A DNA stretch of 64,000 bases from Capnocytophaga sp. ARDL2 (GTDB lineage: Bacteria > Bacteroidota > Bacteroidia > Flavobacteriales > Flavobacteriaceae). The stretch is from positions 1,736,001 through 1,800,000 of the forward strand of contig NZ_CP168034.1 of NCBI RefSeq assembly GCF_041530365.1. The letters are read 5' to 3'. The position numbers were made by a program, and so were the translations under genes. The notes beneath the pieces were generated by a model, which saw only the letters and a list, made by a program, of their open reading frames with translations, ran no database searches and was not told the origin of the DNA. Positions 39,503 through 49,728 of this stretch are shown here, piece after piece (within the stretch, counting starts at the first letter, position 1; the number at the start of each line of letters is the position of its first letter).

Positions 39503-41963
39503 ATGAAAAAAGAAAATATTATTACTATTGACAATTTGACACTTCCCGAATTGGACAGTAATGCAGAATTTATTCCATTATTGACTCCTGAAGAAGAAGA
39601 GGAAATGTCATTGATTGAAATTCCTGATACTTTATGTATTTTGCCTTTGAGAAATTTGGTGTTGTTTCCTGGTGTTGTGATTCCGATTACAGCTGGGAGA
39701 AGCAAATCTATGAAGGCGATTGAATATGCTCAACAAAACAATCAAATGATTGGGGTAGTTGCACAGAAAAATGAAAAAATAGACGACCCTACTAAAAATG
39801 ATTTGTATGAAATAGGTACCATTGCAAAAATCTTGAAAGTTGTAAAATTACCCAATGGAAATTATACCGTATTATTACAAGGTCAAAGAAGATTTCATTT
39901 GGAAGAAATTTTCGAAGATAAACCATTTATAAAAGCTATTGCAAAACCAGTTTCAGAGTCATTTGAAGGGGTAGAAGAGTCAGAGTTTCCTTTGATTATA
40001 GAGTCTATCAAAGATGTGGCAACGGATATGATTCACAGCAATGAAAATATTCCGTCGGAAATGTCTTTTATCATCAAGAATATTGAAAGCGGACAGTTTT
40101 TAATCAATTTCGTTTCGTCAAATATGCAGATTTCTGTTGAAGAAAAGCAATCTTTGTTGGAAAGATTCGACCTTAGAGATCGTGCATTGGCTACTTTGCA
40201 ATTGATGCAAACCGAATTGCAAAAATTGAAGTTGAAAAACGATATTCAACACAAGACTCGAATGGAAATGGACAATCAGCAAAAGGAATATTTCCTAAAT
40301 CAGCAGATTAAAACCATTCAAGAGGAATTGGGCGGAGGAACGCACGAGGCAGAAATCGAAGATATGAAAAAGCGTGGCAAACAAATGAAATGGAATGCCA
40401 AAACAAACGAACACTTCGAAAAAGAGTTGAGCAAAATGCAACGCTTGCATCATCAATCTCCAGATTTTGCTTTGATGAGAAATTACTTGGAATTGATGTT
40501 GGAATTGCCGTGGAATGTGTATTCTGAAGATGTTTTTGACTTGAAAAAGGCAAAAGAGCTTTTAGATAAAGAGCATTACGGATTGGAAGATGTGAAAAAA
40601 CGCATTTTAGAACATATGGCTGTTTTGAAATTGCGAAACGATATGAAATCGCCTATTTTGTGTTTGTACGGTTCCTCCTGGTGTAGGAAAAACTTCTATT
40701 GGAAAATCAATAGCTGATGCGTTGGGTAGGGAATATGTGCGATTTTCTTTAGGAGGATTGCGTGATGAAGCCGAAATTCGCGGACATAGAAAAACCTATA
40801 TCGGTGCAATGCCAGGTCGTATTTTGCAAAATTTGAAAAAAGCCAAAACATCAAATCCTGTTTTTGTATTAGACGAAATTGATAAATTGTCAAATTCGCA
40901 CAATGGAGACCCATCGTCTGCTTTGTTAGAAGTGCTTGATCCAGAACAAAATAAAGAGTTTTACGACAACTTTTTAGAGATAGGTTACGACTTGTCTAAA
41001 GTAATGTTTGTGGCTACATCTAATAGTTTGAATACCATTCAACCCGCTTTGCTCGATCGTATGGAAATTATCGAAATGAATGGATATACCATCGAGGAAA
41101 AGGTAGAAATTACCAAACAACATTTGTTGCCCAATCAGTTGAAAGAACACGGATTGGACAAAAAAGTCATTCAATTGGGTAAAAAACAATTGGAATTTAT
41201 CATTTCTCGCTATACAAGAGAATCAGGTGTTCGCTCATTAAATAAATTAATGGCTCAAATTGCTCGATTTATAGCCAAATCATTGGTGATGGAAGAGGAA
41301 TTTAATTCAAAACCTACTGAAGAGGATATAATCACTATTTTAGGAGTGCCAAAATTTGACAATGATATGTACGAAAATAACGAAACTTCGGGGGTTGTTA
41401 CAGGATTGGCTTGGACACGAGTAGGAGGTGATATTTTATACATTGAGTCTATTTTGTCAGAAGGTAAAGGCGGACTGACTATGACGGGAAATTTGGGTAC
41501 AGTAATGAAAGAATCTGCTACGATTGCTTTGGAATACATCAAGGCGTATGCGGAAGATTTTGGAATAAAACCCGAATTATTTGAAAAATACAAAGTGCAT
41601 GTGCATGTACCCGAAGGAGCTACACCAAAAGACGGACCAAGTGCTGGTATAGCAATGCTTACCGCTATGGTTTCGGCATTTACACAAAAACGAGTAAAGA
41701 AAAACCTGGCTATGACAGGAGAAATTACCTTGAGAGGAAAAGTATTGCCAGTAGGTGGTATCAAAGAAAAAATATTAGCAGCTAAAAGAGCCAATATCAA
41801 AGAAATCATTTTGTGTAAGCAAAACCAACGCGATGTAGAAAAAATCAATCCAGATTATATCAAAGGATTGACTTTCCATTATGTAGATCATATGGAAGAA
41901 GTACTCAACATTGCGATTACCAACCAAAAGGTGAAAAATTATCGAAAGAAGTTGGAAAATTAA
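39503..41963 (+). CDS. lon: Lon protease, one-base frameshift in the Walker A motif
   Basis: ATP-dependent quality-control protease of the cytoplasm. N-terminal LAN domain ([19 protein letters not shown]), coiled-coil region, AAA+ domain and C-terminal protease domain with the Ser-Lys dyad ([12 protein letters not shown] and [13 protein letters not shown]). The first frame ends at 40717 after CLYGSSW; dropping one T at about 40671 (GGTTCCTCCTGG to GGTCCTCCTGG) restores [20 protein letters not shown] and runs to 41963, 819 residues. The lesion falls exactly in the ATP-binding loop. Confidence 0.93.
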
Positions 41964-41977
41964 AATAGTAAGTAAAT

Positions 41978-42012
41978 AATCCAGCCATATTAAAAAATGG
42001 CTGGAATTTTTT
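41978..42012 (+). terminator. Terminator of lon
   Basis: TCCAGCCAT (41980-41988) pairs with ATGGCTGGA (41997-42005), followed by AATTTTTT. Confidence 0.88.
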
Positions 42013-42044
42013 ATGAAAAAATAGAGATACAACCAATAGTTTGA

Positions 42045-42052
42045 TATATTTG
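42045..42052 (+). promoter_or_regulatory. Probable -7 element of porZ
   Basis: TATATTTG, 23 bases before the start; no clear TTG at the usual distance upstream. Confidence 0.5.
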
Positions 42053-42074
42053 TAAATTATTAAAAGCTAAAAAG

Positions 42075-44321
42075 ATGAAACAAGTCGTTCAAGCACTGTT
42101 ATTGGGGGTATCATTAACTTCATTTTCTCAAAAATATACAGAATGGAAAGATTATTATTCTTATAACCAGATTGTAGAGATTGATGCAGAATATTCCAAG
42201 ACATTTTATGCTACAGAAAATAGTGTAATTATTCACAACGATATAACCAATGAAAAAGAAATTTTCAATTCAATAAATGGATTGAAAATAGCAGATATAA
42301 CTACAATGGCTTATAGTCCTACAAACAAAAAAATTATAGTAGGAAATGCAAAAGGAGAAATAGCACTTATTTCTGTTTCAAATGGCAATGTTCAATATAT
42401 CAATGATATTGTAAATAAATCAAATTTGCTATCAGAACAGAAGAAAATCACTAAAATAGTTGTACGAAGTGGCAATGCATATATTGCGACAGGATATGGG
42501 GTTTCAAAGTTTTTGTTGAATAGTAATACATTTGGAGATACGTATTATTTAGGTGAAAATGGGACTGAAATATTGATTAAAGACGTTGCTGTAAGCAATC
42601 AGTATCTATTTGTAATAGATGAGAATGGGCATTTGAGAAGAGGAAAAATTTCTGAAAATTTGGTCAATGTAAACAAATGGGCTACATTGAGTAATGAAGT
42701 TTGGGATAATATTGAAATTTTAGGTAATGAGTTGTATGCATATAGAAATAATGCTTTGTTCAAATACAATGGAAGTACGTTTGTAGATGTAAAACTATTT
42801 GATGCAACAGTAAAAGAGATGACTGTTTTTGGAAACAATCTTACATTGATATTTGAGGATAAAATGTTTGTGTTGAATACTTCAAATACAATGCAATACA
42901 ATTTTCAATCGGTTGAAAATTTGACTAATTTTACAACAGGAATTTACAAAAATCCAACATACTCATTTGTAGGAACAAATGAAAATGGATTGTACAATAG
43001 CATTTCGAAGCAAAAAATTTCACCAGAAGGGCCATATAGCAATAAGGTAATCAAAGTGAGAAATTCTCCGAACAACGAATTGTGGTTTTTATATGGAGGA
43101 CATAGGAATTATAATCCATATCCATTAATCAAAGCACCAATTTCTTTTTTGAGAAATAATAAATGGGAATTTATCCCTACAGAGCAACATAATATTCCGG
43201 CGGTTTCTGATGTAGCTTTTCCTCCGTTTGATGATAGTATTATGTATATCACAAGTTTTTATACAGGGATTATTGAAGTAAAAAATTATAAACAATCTGT
43301 AAATGATTTTGAATATAAATTTTATAACGCTTTCAATGGATATCCAATTTCCGCAATGCATATAGATAATTCAGTAAGGGTAAATGGTATTTCATTTGAT
43401 TCTGAAGGAAATGGTTGGTTTATGTCTTCTCTTGCACCTAATGAGTTGCATAAATTTGATAAAAATCACAACTTTACATCCTATCATTTATCCTCAGATT
43501 TTTCAGATTCCTTTAAACCTGTTGTTGATAAAAATGGTACTGTGTGGGCGCCTACTAGAGGTAAAGGTTTGTTTGGATTTAATGAAAAGCAATCAAATAA
43601 GTTGTATGTTATTACAACAGAAAATGGTTTAGTATTTAATTTTATAGAAAGTATAGCTGTAGATAAAAATAATCAATTGTGGATAGGAGGATTTAGTAGT
43701 TTAAGAATATTACCAAATGTAAATCAATTTTTAACTTCCAACAATTTAACGGTTACTCCTATAATCTTCGAAGAAAATGGAATTGGATCAGAATTGTTTG
43801 AAGATCAAAATATTTCACAAATCAAAGTTGACGGAGCAAACAATAAATGGATTGCAGTAGCAGATGCTGGGGTATTTTGTGTTTCATATAATGGACAAGA
43901 AACATTACATCATTTCGACACAACCAATTCACCTTTGTTGAGCAATAATATTCATTCTATCGAAATAAATGAGTTGACAGGAGAGGTAATTTTTGGTACG
44001 GAAAAAGGAGTTGTTTCCTTTTTCAATCCTACTTCATCTACAACCAGAGACAATTTAGATGAGTTGTACGCCTTTCCAAATCCAATGCGACCAGAATTTG
44101 TAGGTGATGTAAAAATTGTAGGATTGACGGAACGTTCAAATGTAAAAATTGCTGACGTAGCAGGAAATTTAGTCTATGAAATAGTTGCTAATAGTGGTAC
44201 AATCACATGGGATACAAGGGATTTCTTTGGAAATAAAGTTCCTTCTGGAGTTTATACTGTTTTTGTAAGTGATAACCAAGGTGCTCAAATAGGAACTACA
44301 AAAATTGCAATCGTAAGATAA
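42075..44321 (+). CDS. porZ: Type IX secretion system protein PorZ-like
   Basis: 748 residues: signal peptide (MKQVVQALLLGVSLTSFSQ), two-component-regulator-type beta-propeller repeats (for example GNAKGEIALISVSNG, DKNNQLWIGGFSSLRIL, GANNKWIAVADAGVF) and a T9SS-type C-terminal domain beginning LYAFPNPMRPEFVGDVKI. This matches PorZ, a surface component of the type IX secretion attachment complex. The next gene is recO, the order usual in Bacteroidota, which supports the assignment. Confidence 0.88.
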   Translation: MKQVVQALLLGVSLTSFSQKYTEWKDYYSYNQIVEIDAEYSKTFYATENSVIIHNDITNEKEIFNSINGLKIADITTMAYSPTNKKIIVGNAKGEIALISVSNGNVQYINDIVNKSNLLSEQKKITKIVVRSGNAYIATGYGVSKFLLNSNTFGDTYYLGENGTEILIKDVAVSNQYLFVIDENGHLRRGKISENLVNVNKWATLSNEVWDNIEILGNELYAYRNNALFKYNGSTFVDVKLFDATVKEMTVFGNNLTLIFEDKMFVLNTSNTMQYNFQSVENLTNFTTGIYKNPTYSFVGTNENGLYNSISKQKISPEGPYSNKVIKVRNSPNNELWFLYGGHRNYNPYPLIKAPISFLRNNKWEFIPTEQHNIPAVSDVAFPPFDDSIMYITSFYTGIIEVKNYKQSVNDFEYKFYNAFNGYPISAMHIDNSVRVNGISFDSEGNGWFMSSLAPNELHKFDKNHNFTSYHLSSDFSDSFKPVVDKNGTVWAPTRGKGLFGFNEKQSNKLYVITTENGLVFNFIESIAVDKNNQLWIGGFSSLRILPNVNQFLTSNNLTVTPIIFEENGIGSELFEDQNISQIKVDGANNKWIAVADAGVFCVSYNGQETLHHFDTTNSPLLSNNIHSIEINELTGEVIFGTEKGVVSFFNPTSSTTRDNLDELYAFPNPMRPEFVGDVKIVGLTERSNVKIADVAGNLVYEIVANSGTITWDTRDFFGNKVPSGVYTVFVSDNQGAQIGTTKIAIVR

Positions 44322-44324
44322 ACA

Positions 44325-45008
44325 ATGGTCACAACTCAAGCTATAGTGTTGAATGTAGTAAAGTATCAAGAGAAAAATCTGATTGTAAAATGCTTTACTG
44401 AAACAGATGGAATTAAAACATTTTTTGTGAGAGGAGCGGTCAAAAAATCTTATTTTCAACCGCTCAATCTTTTGCAAATTTCTTTTCAATCTCGCAATAA
44501 AAGTGAATTGTTTCATTTTAAAACAGTTGAAATTCTTCACCCCTATCAATCTTTGCAATTGGACTATAAAAAAAGTGTAGTTGTTTTTTTTCTTAGTGAA
44601 TTTCTATATAAAATATTACGAGAAGAATACGCACAAAAGGAATTGTTTCATTTTATAAAAAACACTTTGTTGTTTTATGATTCTGTACATTGGAATCCTG
44701 ATTTTCATATTTGTTTTTTGATGAAAATTACTAAATATTTAGGATTTTATCCAGATGATTCTACAGTTGAAAATCCCTATTTCAATGTAAAAGAAGGTGG
44801 ATTTGAATCAGTATTTTCATATAATTGTTTGCCAATAGAGGAAAGTGATTATATTAAAAAAGCTATGCTTACACAATGGGATAAAGTTACTATTTTTAAT
44901 GGAAACGAACGAAAAAAAATAGTAAAGACCTTATTGAATTATATTCAACTGCACAGTCATTCTAAAAACGAATTTCAATCTCTACAAATTGTAGATGAAT
45001 TAATGTAA
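44325..45008 (+). CDS. recO: DNA repair protein RecO
   Basis: 227 residues with the RecO OB-fold N-terminus (QAIVLNVVKYQEKNLIVKCFTE) and a helical C-terminal part. RecO loads RecA with RecR in gap repair. The usual zinc-binding cysteines are not evident. It starts 3 bases after porZ, so the pair is translationally close. Confidence 0.85.
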   Translation: MVTTQAIVLNVVKYQEKNLIVKCFTETDGIKTFFVRGAVKKSYFQPLNLLQISFQSRNKSELFHFKTVEILHPYQSLQLDYKKSVVVFFLSEFLYKILREEYAQKELFHFIKNTLLFYDSVHWNPDFHICFLMKITKYLGFYPDDSTVENPYFNVKEGGFESVFSYNCLPIEESDYIKKAMLTQWDKVTIFNGNERKKIVKTLLNYIQLHSHSKNEFQSLQIVDELM

Positions 45009-45014
45009 AAAAAA

Positions 45015-45986
45015 ATGACTAAGGAAAATAATTTGCAATTCTTACGATTGCTGTTAGCATTTATGGTTTTTGTAACTCATTTTATAGAGTTGTCGGGTTT
45101 TACATCGCTTACTTTTGCAAGAAATTTTCATTATGCTATTTATGCATTTTTTGTTGTGAGTGGTATGTTGATATATGCTAGTGTTGAAAAAAATGATAAA
45201 AAAACTTATTTCAAAAATAGATTTTTACGTATATATCCCGCATATGCTTTTGTAATTTTGTTTTTTTCGGTTCTTTTGTTTTTTGTATCAAAACTTACTT
45301 TAAAAGAATACTTTTCTAATGAATATTTATCTTATTTAGTTAATAATTTATCTTTCCTAAATTTTTTAAAACCTTGCATTCATGATGTCTTTGCTTTAAA
45401 TCCAGATAATTGTGCCGTGAATGGTTCGCTTTGGACGATAAAAATCGAAGTAATGTTTTATATATTTGTTCCTGTATTATTCTTTTTGATTAAAAATAAA
45501 AGTAGAATTACAGCAAATATTTGTTTGGCATCTCTATATTTAATGTCATTTATTTATTTTTATTATTTTAATGAAATTCAACAAAATAATTTGTATGCTA
45601 AACAATTTCCAGGAGTGTTAACTTATTTTGTATCAGGAATATTGCTTTATAAAAATTTTCATTATTTTAAGAGAAATATAATATGGTTTATATTTCCTGC
45701 TTTGTTTTTTTTACAATATAAAACGTCATTGTTATTTCCGTTTAGCATTGCAATGATAGTGTTTTTTGTTGCATTCAAACTTCCATATTTTTCAAAATTA
45801 GATTTTAAAAATGATTATAGTTATGGATTGTATTTAGTACATTATCCAATAATTCAAACGATAGCATCATTCGATTTTCAAAATGAAAATCCTATATTTT
45901 ATAATGTAATAGTAGTTGTATTAGCTTGTTTATTTTCTTATTTTCTATGGCATTTTATTGAAAAGCCAGTATTGAAATTAAGATAA
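45015..45986 (+). CDS. Acyltransferase family 3 membrane protein
   Basis: 323 residues with about ten membrane helices. Family landmarks: NNLQFLRLLLAFMVFVTH (His near helix 1), YAIYAFFVVSGMLIYASV, FKNRFLRIYPAYAF, NGSLWTIKIEVMFYIFVP and YGLYLVHYPI. Such proteins O-acylate glycans; no SGNH domain is attached. It starts 6 bases after recO. Codon composition is more AT-rich than its neighbours, so acquisition is possible. Confidence 0.88.
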   Translation: MTKENNLQFLRLLLAFMVFVTHFIELSGFTSLTFARNFHYAIYAFFVVSGMLIYASVEKNDKKTYFKNRFLRIYPAYAFVILFFSVLLFFVSKLTLKEYFSNEYLSYLVNNLSFLNFLKPCIHDVFALNPDNCAVNGSLWTIKIEVMFYIFVPVLFFLIKNKSRITANICLASLYLMSFIYFYYFNEIQQNNLYAKQFPGVLTYFVSGILLYKNFHYFKRNIIWFIFPALFFLQYKTSLLFPFSIAMIVFFVAFKLPYFSKLDFKNDYSYGLYLVHYPIIQTIASFDFQNENPIFYNVIVVVLACLFSYFLWHFIEKPVLKLR

Positions 45987-46068
45987 AAATTGTGATTTAA
46001 CTTATTTGATTTTTTTTACTTAATTAATCCTGTTCTATTTATGGAATTATTTTGAATAAGTATGAATA

Positions 46069-46917
46069 TTATTTTTTTAATAAATACGAATTGAACATTT
46101 TTTTATAAATTTTCACACATTCTACTGCTTCTTTCACATCGTGGACTCTCAAGATTTTAGCTCCTTTTAGTAGAGAAATGGTGTGGAGTGCTGTCGTTCC
46201 GTTGAGGGCATCTTCTGGATTGTTATCGAGTAATTTATAAATCATTGATTTTCGAGATAAAGCCGAAAGTAAAGGGACTTCCAATAATTGAAAAACTTCT
46301 AATTTTGAAAGGATTTCATAATTTTGGTCAAGTGTTTTTGCAAATCCAAATCCAGGGTCGATAATGATATCTTTGATACCTGTTTGACGAGCTTTGGAGA
46401 TTTGTTGCGAAAAATAATACATCATTTCTTTTACAATATCCTCGTAATTAGTAAGGTGTTGCATGGTTTTCGGTGTCCCTTTGGAATGCATCAAAATATA
46501 AGGAACGTTGTATTTTGCAACTGTTTCAAACATTTTTACATCTGCTATTCCTCCCGAAACATCATTGATGATATGAGCACCAGTTTTTAGACATTCTTCA
46601 GCTACATTTACACGAAATGTATCAATAGAAAATAGTGTGTTCGGAAATTGTTTTACAGCTTCTTTTACAATCGGTAAAATTCTATCAATTTCTTCTTTTT
46701 CAGAAACTTCTGGTGCATTTGGTCGAGTTGAGTAGCCTCCAATGTCGATAATAGAAACACCGTCATTGATCATTTTTTCTATCTGTGAAAGTGCATTTGA
46801 CAAATGGTTAAATTTTCCTCCATCAAAAAAAGAATCGGGAGTTGCATTTAAAATTCCCATTACGATAGGTGCCTCTAAGGATAGTAATTTTCCATTGCAA
46901 TTAATGGTATGGCTCAT
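46069..46917 (-). CDS. folP: Dihydropteroate synthase
   Basis: Joins p-aminobenzoate to dihydropterin pyrophosphate in folate synthesis; target of sulfonamides. 282 residues from ATG 46917 (MSHTINCNGKLLSLEAP). Signatures: MGILNATPDSFFDGG, IDIGGYSTRP, INDVSGG, LMHSKGTP, and IDPGFGFAKT. A longer in-frame extension upstream would run into the IS remnant and is rejected. The IS remnant therefore lies in its promoter region. Confidence 0.94.
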   Translation of the reverse strand: MSHTINCNGKLLSLEAPIVMGILNATPDSFFDGGKFNHLSNALSQIEKMINDGVSIIDIGGYSTRPNAPEVSEKEEIDRILPIVKEAVKQFPNTLFSIDTFRVNVAEECLKTGAHIINDVSGGIADVKMFETVAKYNVPYILMHSKGTPKTMQHLTNYEDIVKEMMYYFSQQISKARQTGIKDIIIDPGFGFAKTLDQNYEILSKLEVFQLLEVPLLSALSRKSMIYKLLDNNPEDALNGTTALHTISLLKGAKILRVHDVKEAVECVKIYKKMFNSYLLKK

Positions 46918-46987
46918 AAAAGTAATTGAATAGTTAATTAGTGAATTTTCATTTTTTATTTGGTTATTTACTTTCCAAATATTAAAC

Positions 46988-47266
46988 CCATTTAAACTTT
47001 TAAAAGAGTAAAAGTTCCAAGAATTTTTAGCATTTTTGCTGTTGGATAACAACATGAAAATCAAGGAAATTTGAGCAAATATACGATAAAAAAATGGATT
47101 CTTCCTTATTTGAGTACAGGAAAAAGAGGATTTAAAGCAAAATTTGATTTATCATTGATTTTTCTTCTGATAATCAAACGATTAAAAAAAGGCTGTTAAT
47201 GGAGAAAACTTCCAGTAGAAATGTATTTTAAAGACCAAAAAATAAGCTATCAAACGGTTTATTATT
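46988..47266 (+). mobile_element. Truncated IS5-family element
   Basis: Closely parallels bases 29414-29690 of the complete element: the left inverted repeat (CCATTTAAACTTTT), the leader, and the first 60-odd transposase codons with an in-frame TAA after AAAAAGGCTGT. Homology stops at 47266; the right end is missing. The break coincides with the truncated epimerase gene on the other strand. Confidence 0.88.
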
Positions 47267-47747
47267 TACTCAAATATCTATCAGCTCCCATTAATCCTCC
47301 TAATCGCAAAATGTTTAATTTTGATAAATTTTCTTTTAACTGATTTTCAAAGTAAAATAAAGTTTTATCTAAATTTTTAATTGAATTATTTTCTTCTGTA
47401 AAAATACATTCTTTTTCGGAGTAAATTCCCACTGAACTCATCAAAAAACTTTGTCCATTATACCCGTTGATAAAATGCTTTAAATTGTTTAATCGATGGA
47501 AAAGCTACCTTTCTTCCATTTTTTTTGAAAAGGGAATTGCTAATATTAAAATGTCCAATTGGTCGAGTTGTTCCCATCGGTTGATGGTAATTTTTTCATC
47601 AAAATTTATTTTTTTTGTTGTAAACCCAATAGAAAAAAGTTCGAATTCTTTGGAAGTTGTAGTAGCAAAAATTTCAAACTTATCTTGCAATACAAACCCT
47701 ATTTTTTTACCCAACCATCCACATCCAATTATTCCTAATTTTTTCAT
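47262..47747 (-). pseudogene. NAD(P)-binding epimerase, stop codon and 3' truncation
   Basis: The start MKKLGIIGCGWLGKKIGFVL is a Rossmann motif of the YeeZ-like SDR type. An in-frame TAG interrupts at 47507-47505 (MEER stop LFHRLNNLKHF), after which the same frame continues through SFLMSSVGIYSEKE and NILRLGGLMGADRY until the IS remnant cuts it off. The C-terminal third is absent, so the gene is dead whatever the stop codon means. Confidence 0.85.
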
Positions 47748-47856
47748 AGAGCAAAAATACGAAAAATTGCGATTTTTTGTATTTAAAATAAAAGAAATTA
47801 ACACTATATTACGAATATTTATTTTCATATATTCGTTTTATACTATTGGATTTTCT

Positions 47857-47864
47857 TACTTTTG
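47857..47864 (+). promoter_or_regulatory. Probable -7 element of the Sco/DUF420 cluster
   Basis: TACTTTTG, 17 bases before the ATG at 47882; -33 region weak. Confidence 0.5.
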
Positions 47865-47881
47865 TACTCAAAATTTTTATC

Positions 47882-48547
47882 ATGAAAAAAGTAGGCTTGT
47901 TTGTAGCACTGTTTGTTTTACCCATACTTACATATTTGTTTTTTGCTTTGGGGATTAATGACTTTATGAAACTTCCTATCGTTACGGAGCAGGTAAGAGA
48001 ACTTCCACAATGGAAAACTCTTTCAGAGGAAAACGAAAATCCTCAATTGAAAAATAAAATTACTATTTTGGGATTTACAGGTTCAGATATTTCGTCTATA
48101 AAAGGAAATTTGACCAATTTGGCTCATAAAATCTATTCAAAAAACAAAGATTTTGTAGATTTCCAGGTAGTTTATGTAGCACCCAATGGTTTGCAAAGTG
48201 AAATTTTAGACTTACTAAATGAAATGCAACGTACCATTGATATGAAAAATTGGTATTTTGTCTTTGCTACAAACGAAGAAATTCTATCGTATTATAATCA
48301 ATTGCATTTGGTTGGAAATCTTTCTGAAAATACTGGTACAACGCAAGTTTATATCATTGATAAAGAGTTGAATTTGCGAGGAAGAAAAGGTAAAAACAAA
48401 AAAGGCGAGGAGGAGTATCGCGAAGGATATAACACGGCATCGGCCGCTGATTTGCACAACGAAATGGCAGACGATGTCAAGGTGATTTTAGCGGAATATC
48501 GTGCGGCTTTGAAGAAAAACAATCGTAAAGATAATATCACGGAATAG
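47882..48547 (+). CDS. Membrane-anchored protein of the Sco cluster, function unknown
   Basis: 221 residues: one N-terminal helix (about 4-25) and a soluble domain with a thioredoxin-like layout (KNKITILGFTGSDISS..., VDFQVVYVAPNG, WYFVFATNEEILSYYNQLHL, TGTTQVYIIDKELNLRGRKG). No Cys pair is visible, so thiol chemistry is unlikely. The position upstream of Sco, DUF420 and a small membrane protein suggests a part in cytochrome oxidase assembly, which is inferred from context. ATG 47882 is preferred over an earlier in-frame start at 47846. Confidence 0.72.
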   Translation: MKKVGLFVALFVLPILTYLFFALGINDFMKLPIVTEQVRELPQWKTLSEENENPQLKNKITILGFTGSDISSIKGNLTNLAHKIYSKNKDFVDFQVVYVAPNGLQSEILDLLNEMQRTIDMKNWYFVFATNEEILSYYNQLHLVGNLSENTGTTQVYIIDKELNLRGRKGKNKKGEEEYREGYNTASAADLHNEMADDVKVILAEYRAALKKNNRKDNITE

Positions 48548-48582
48548 ATTTTTATGTTTTTTAATGCTGATTAGATTTTCGC

Positions 48583-48715
48583 TGATATTTTTTTGATTTA
48601 TCAAAAAAAAATAAAATCTAGGGTAATCTGCTTTAAACCGTAGGTTTAATCGTTTTAAGTATAGTTTTCTTAAACCATTTTAGAAAAAATCTGTGATTAT
48701 CTGCGAAATCTGCGT
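48583..48715 (+). repeat. Dispersed intergenic repeat, family 2 (second copy)
   Basis: Plus-strand copy of the blocks at 32028-32153: TTTTTTTGATTTATCAAAAA, TAATCTGCTTTAAACCG, GGTTTAATCGTTTTAAG, AATCTGTGATTATCTGCG and AATCTGCGTAAAA. It fills most of the gap before the Sco gene; no gene is seen. Confidence 0.7.
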
Positions 48716-48806
48716 AAAAAAAAGTCAAGATAATTTCATCTGCTAAAATCGAAGTAACCACGATGAAAATTAATTTATTTTCTACGTGAAATAAAAAAAT
48801 AAAACT

Positions 48807-49499
48807 ATGTCAGAATCAAACAATCACAAAAAGAATTATTCGTATGTATGGATTTCGTTTATCGTGTTGATATTCGGAATATTGGTCGTGCCAAAAATCA
48901 TTAAAAGATTTACTAGCGAATCGGTGGTGGACAATAAGCGAATTGTTTCAAAAACCAACGAAAATGCACCTTTGGAAAAGATTGGAACAATGCCCAAGTT
49001 TTCGTTTACCAATCAAGATGGACAGGTATTGACACAAGATTATTACAAAGGAAAAGTGTTTGTTGTTGAGTTTTTCTTTGTCAATTGTCCTACTATTTGT
49101 CCGATTATGAACAAAAATATGAGAGTGTTGGACGAACATTTTTATACCTATGCAGATTTTGGAATTGCTTCATTTTCAATAGATGAAGAAAACGATACGC
49201 CTGAAGTTCTGAAACATCACGCCGAAGAATTGGGAGTGCAATCACCACATTGGCAGTTTTTTACAGGAAATGAAGACGAAATTTTTGCATTTGCCAATAA
49301 ATTTAATTTATACGCAGCTGCCAATCCGAATGCCCCAGGTGGATTTGAACATTCGGGAATGTTTGCCTTAATCGACAAAAATGGTAAAATCCGTTGTAGA
49401 GCAGATGAATACGGAAATCCTATCGTGTTTTATGATGGCACAGAAGAAGCAGGCATCGAAATGCTAAAACAAGATATTGAAAAATTGTTGAAGGAATAG
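48807..49499 (+). CDS. SCO1/SenC family copper chaperone
   Basis: 230 residues: an N-terminal membrane anchor (about 12-30) and a thioredoxin-fold domain facing the periplasm. The copper motif Cys94-x3-Cys98 (VNCPTICP) and a downstream His in GGFEHSGMF complete the usual Cys-Cys-His site. Sco proteins deliver or reduce at the CuA site of cytochrome c oxidase. DUF420 and a small membrane protein follow, the usual flavobacterial arrangement. Confidence 0.9.
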   Translation: MSESNNHKKNYSYVWISFIVLIFGILVVPKIIKRFTSESVVDNKRIVSKTNENAPLEKIGTMPKFSFTNQDGQVLTQDYYKGKVFVVEFFFVNCPTICPIMNKNMRVLDEHFYTYADFGIASFSIDEENDTPEVLKHHAEELGVQSPHWQFFTGNEDEIFAFANKFNLYAAANPNAPGGFEHSGMFALIDKNGKIRCRADEYGNPIVFYDGTEEAGIEMLKQDIEKLLKE

Positions 49500-49579
49500 A
49501 AGGGATTTGGATCCCATATAAGAGGTGACAGGAATGAGATGATTTGGAAATTTCGAAATTTCTGTATAGTCTCTAATAC

Positions 49580-49612
49580 GAAATGTCATTTCGACGAAAG
49601 AAGAAATCTCTC
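49580..49612 (+). repeat. Dispersed intergenic repeat, family 3
   Basis: TGTCATTTCGACGAAAGAAG followed by AAATCTC. Related sequence occurs as a facing pair near 62735-62803 (GTCATTCAGACGAAGGAAG and, reversed, TCATTTCGACGAAAGGAG). The rest of the gap 49500-49728 holds no gene. Confidence 0.6.
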
Positions 49613-49728
49613 ATAAATTAAGCAAGTAAACACACGAAGGCATCCCGCATTTGACGGGAAAGGTAAACGAGCGAAGCTATTAAACGTCGAAAGCAAATAA
49701 ACGCCCACAGGGGATTAATAAACTATCA

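Noticed and set aside
46918..47064. Longer folP with 49 extra residues
   Set aside because: The extension is translated from the IS remnant and its flank, not from folP homologous sequence.
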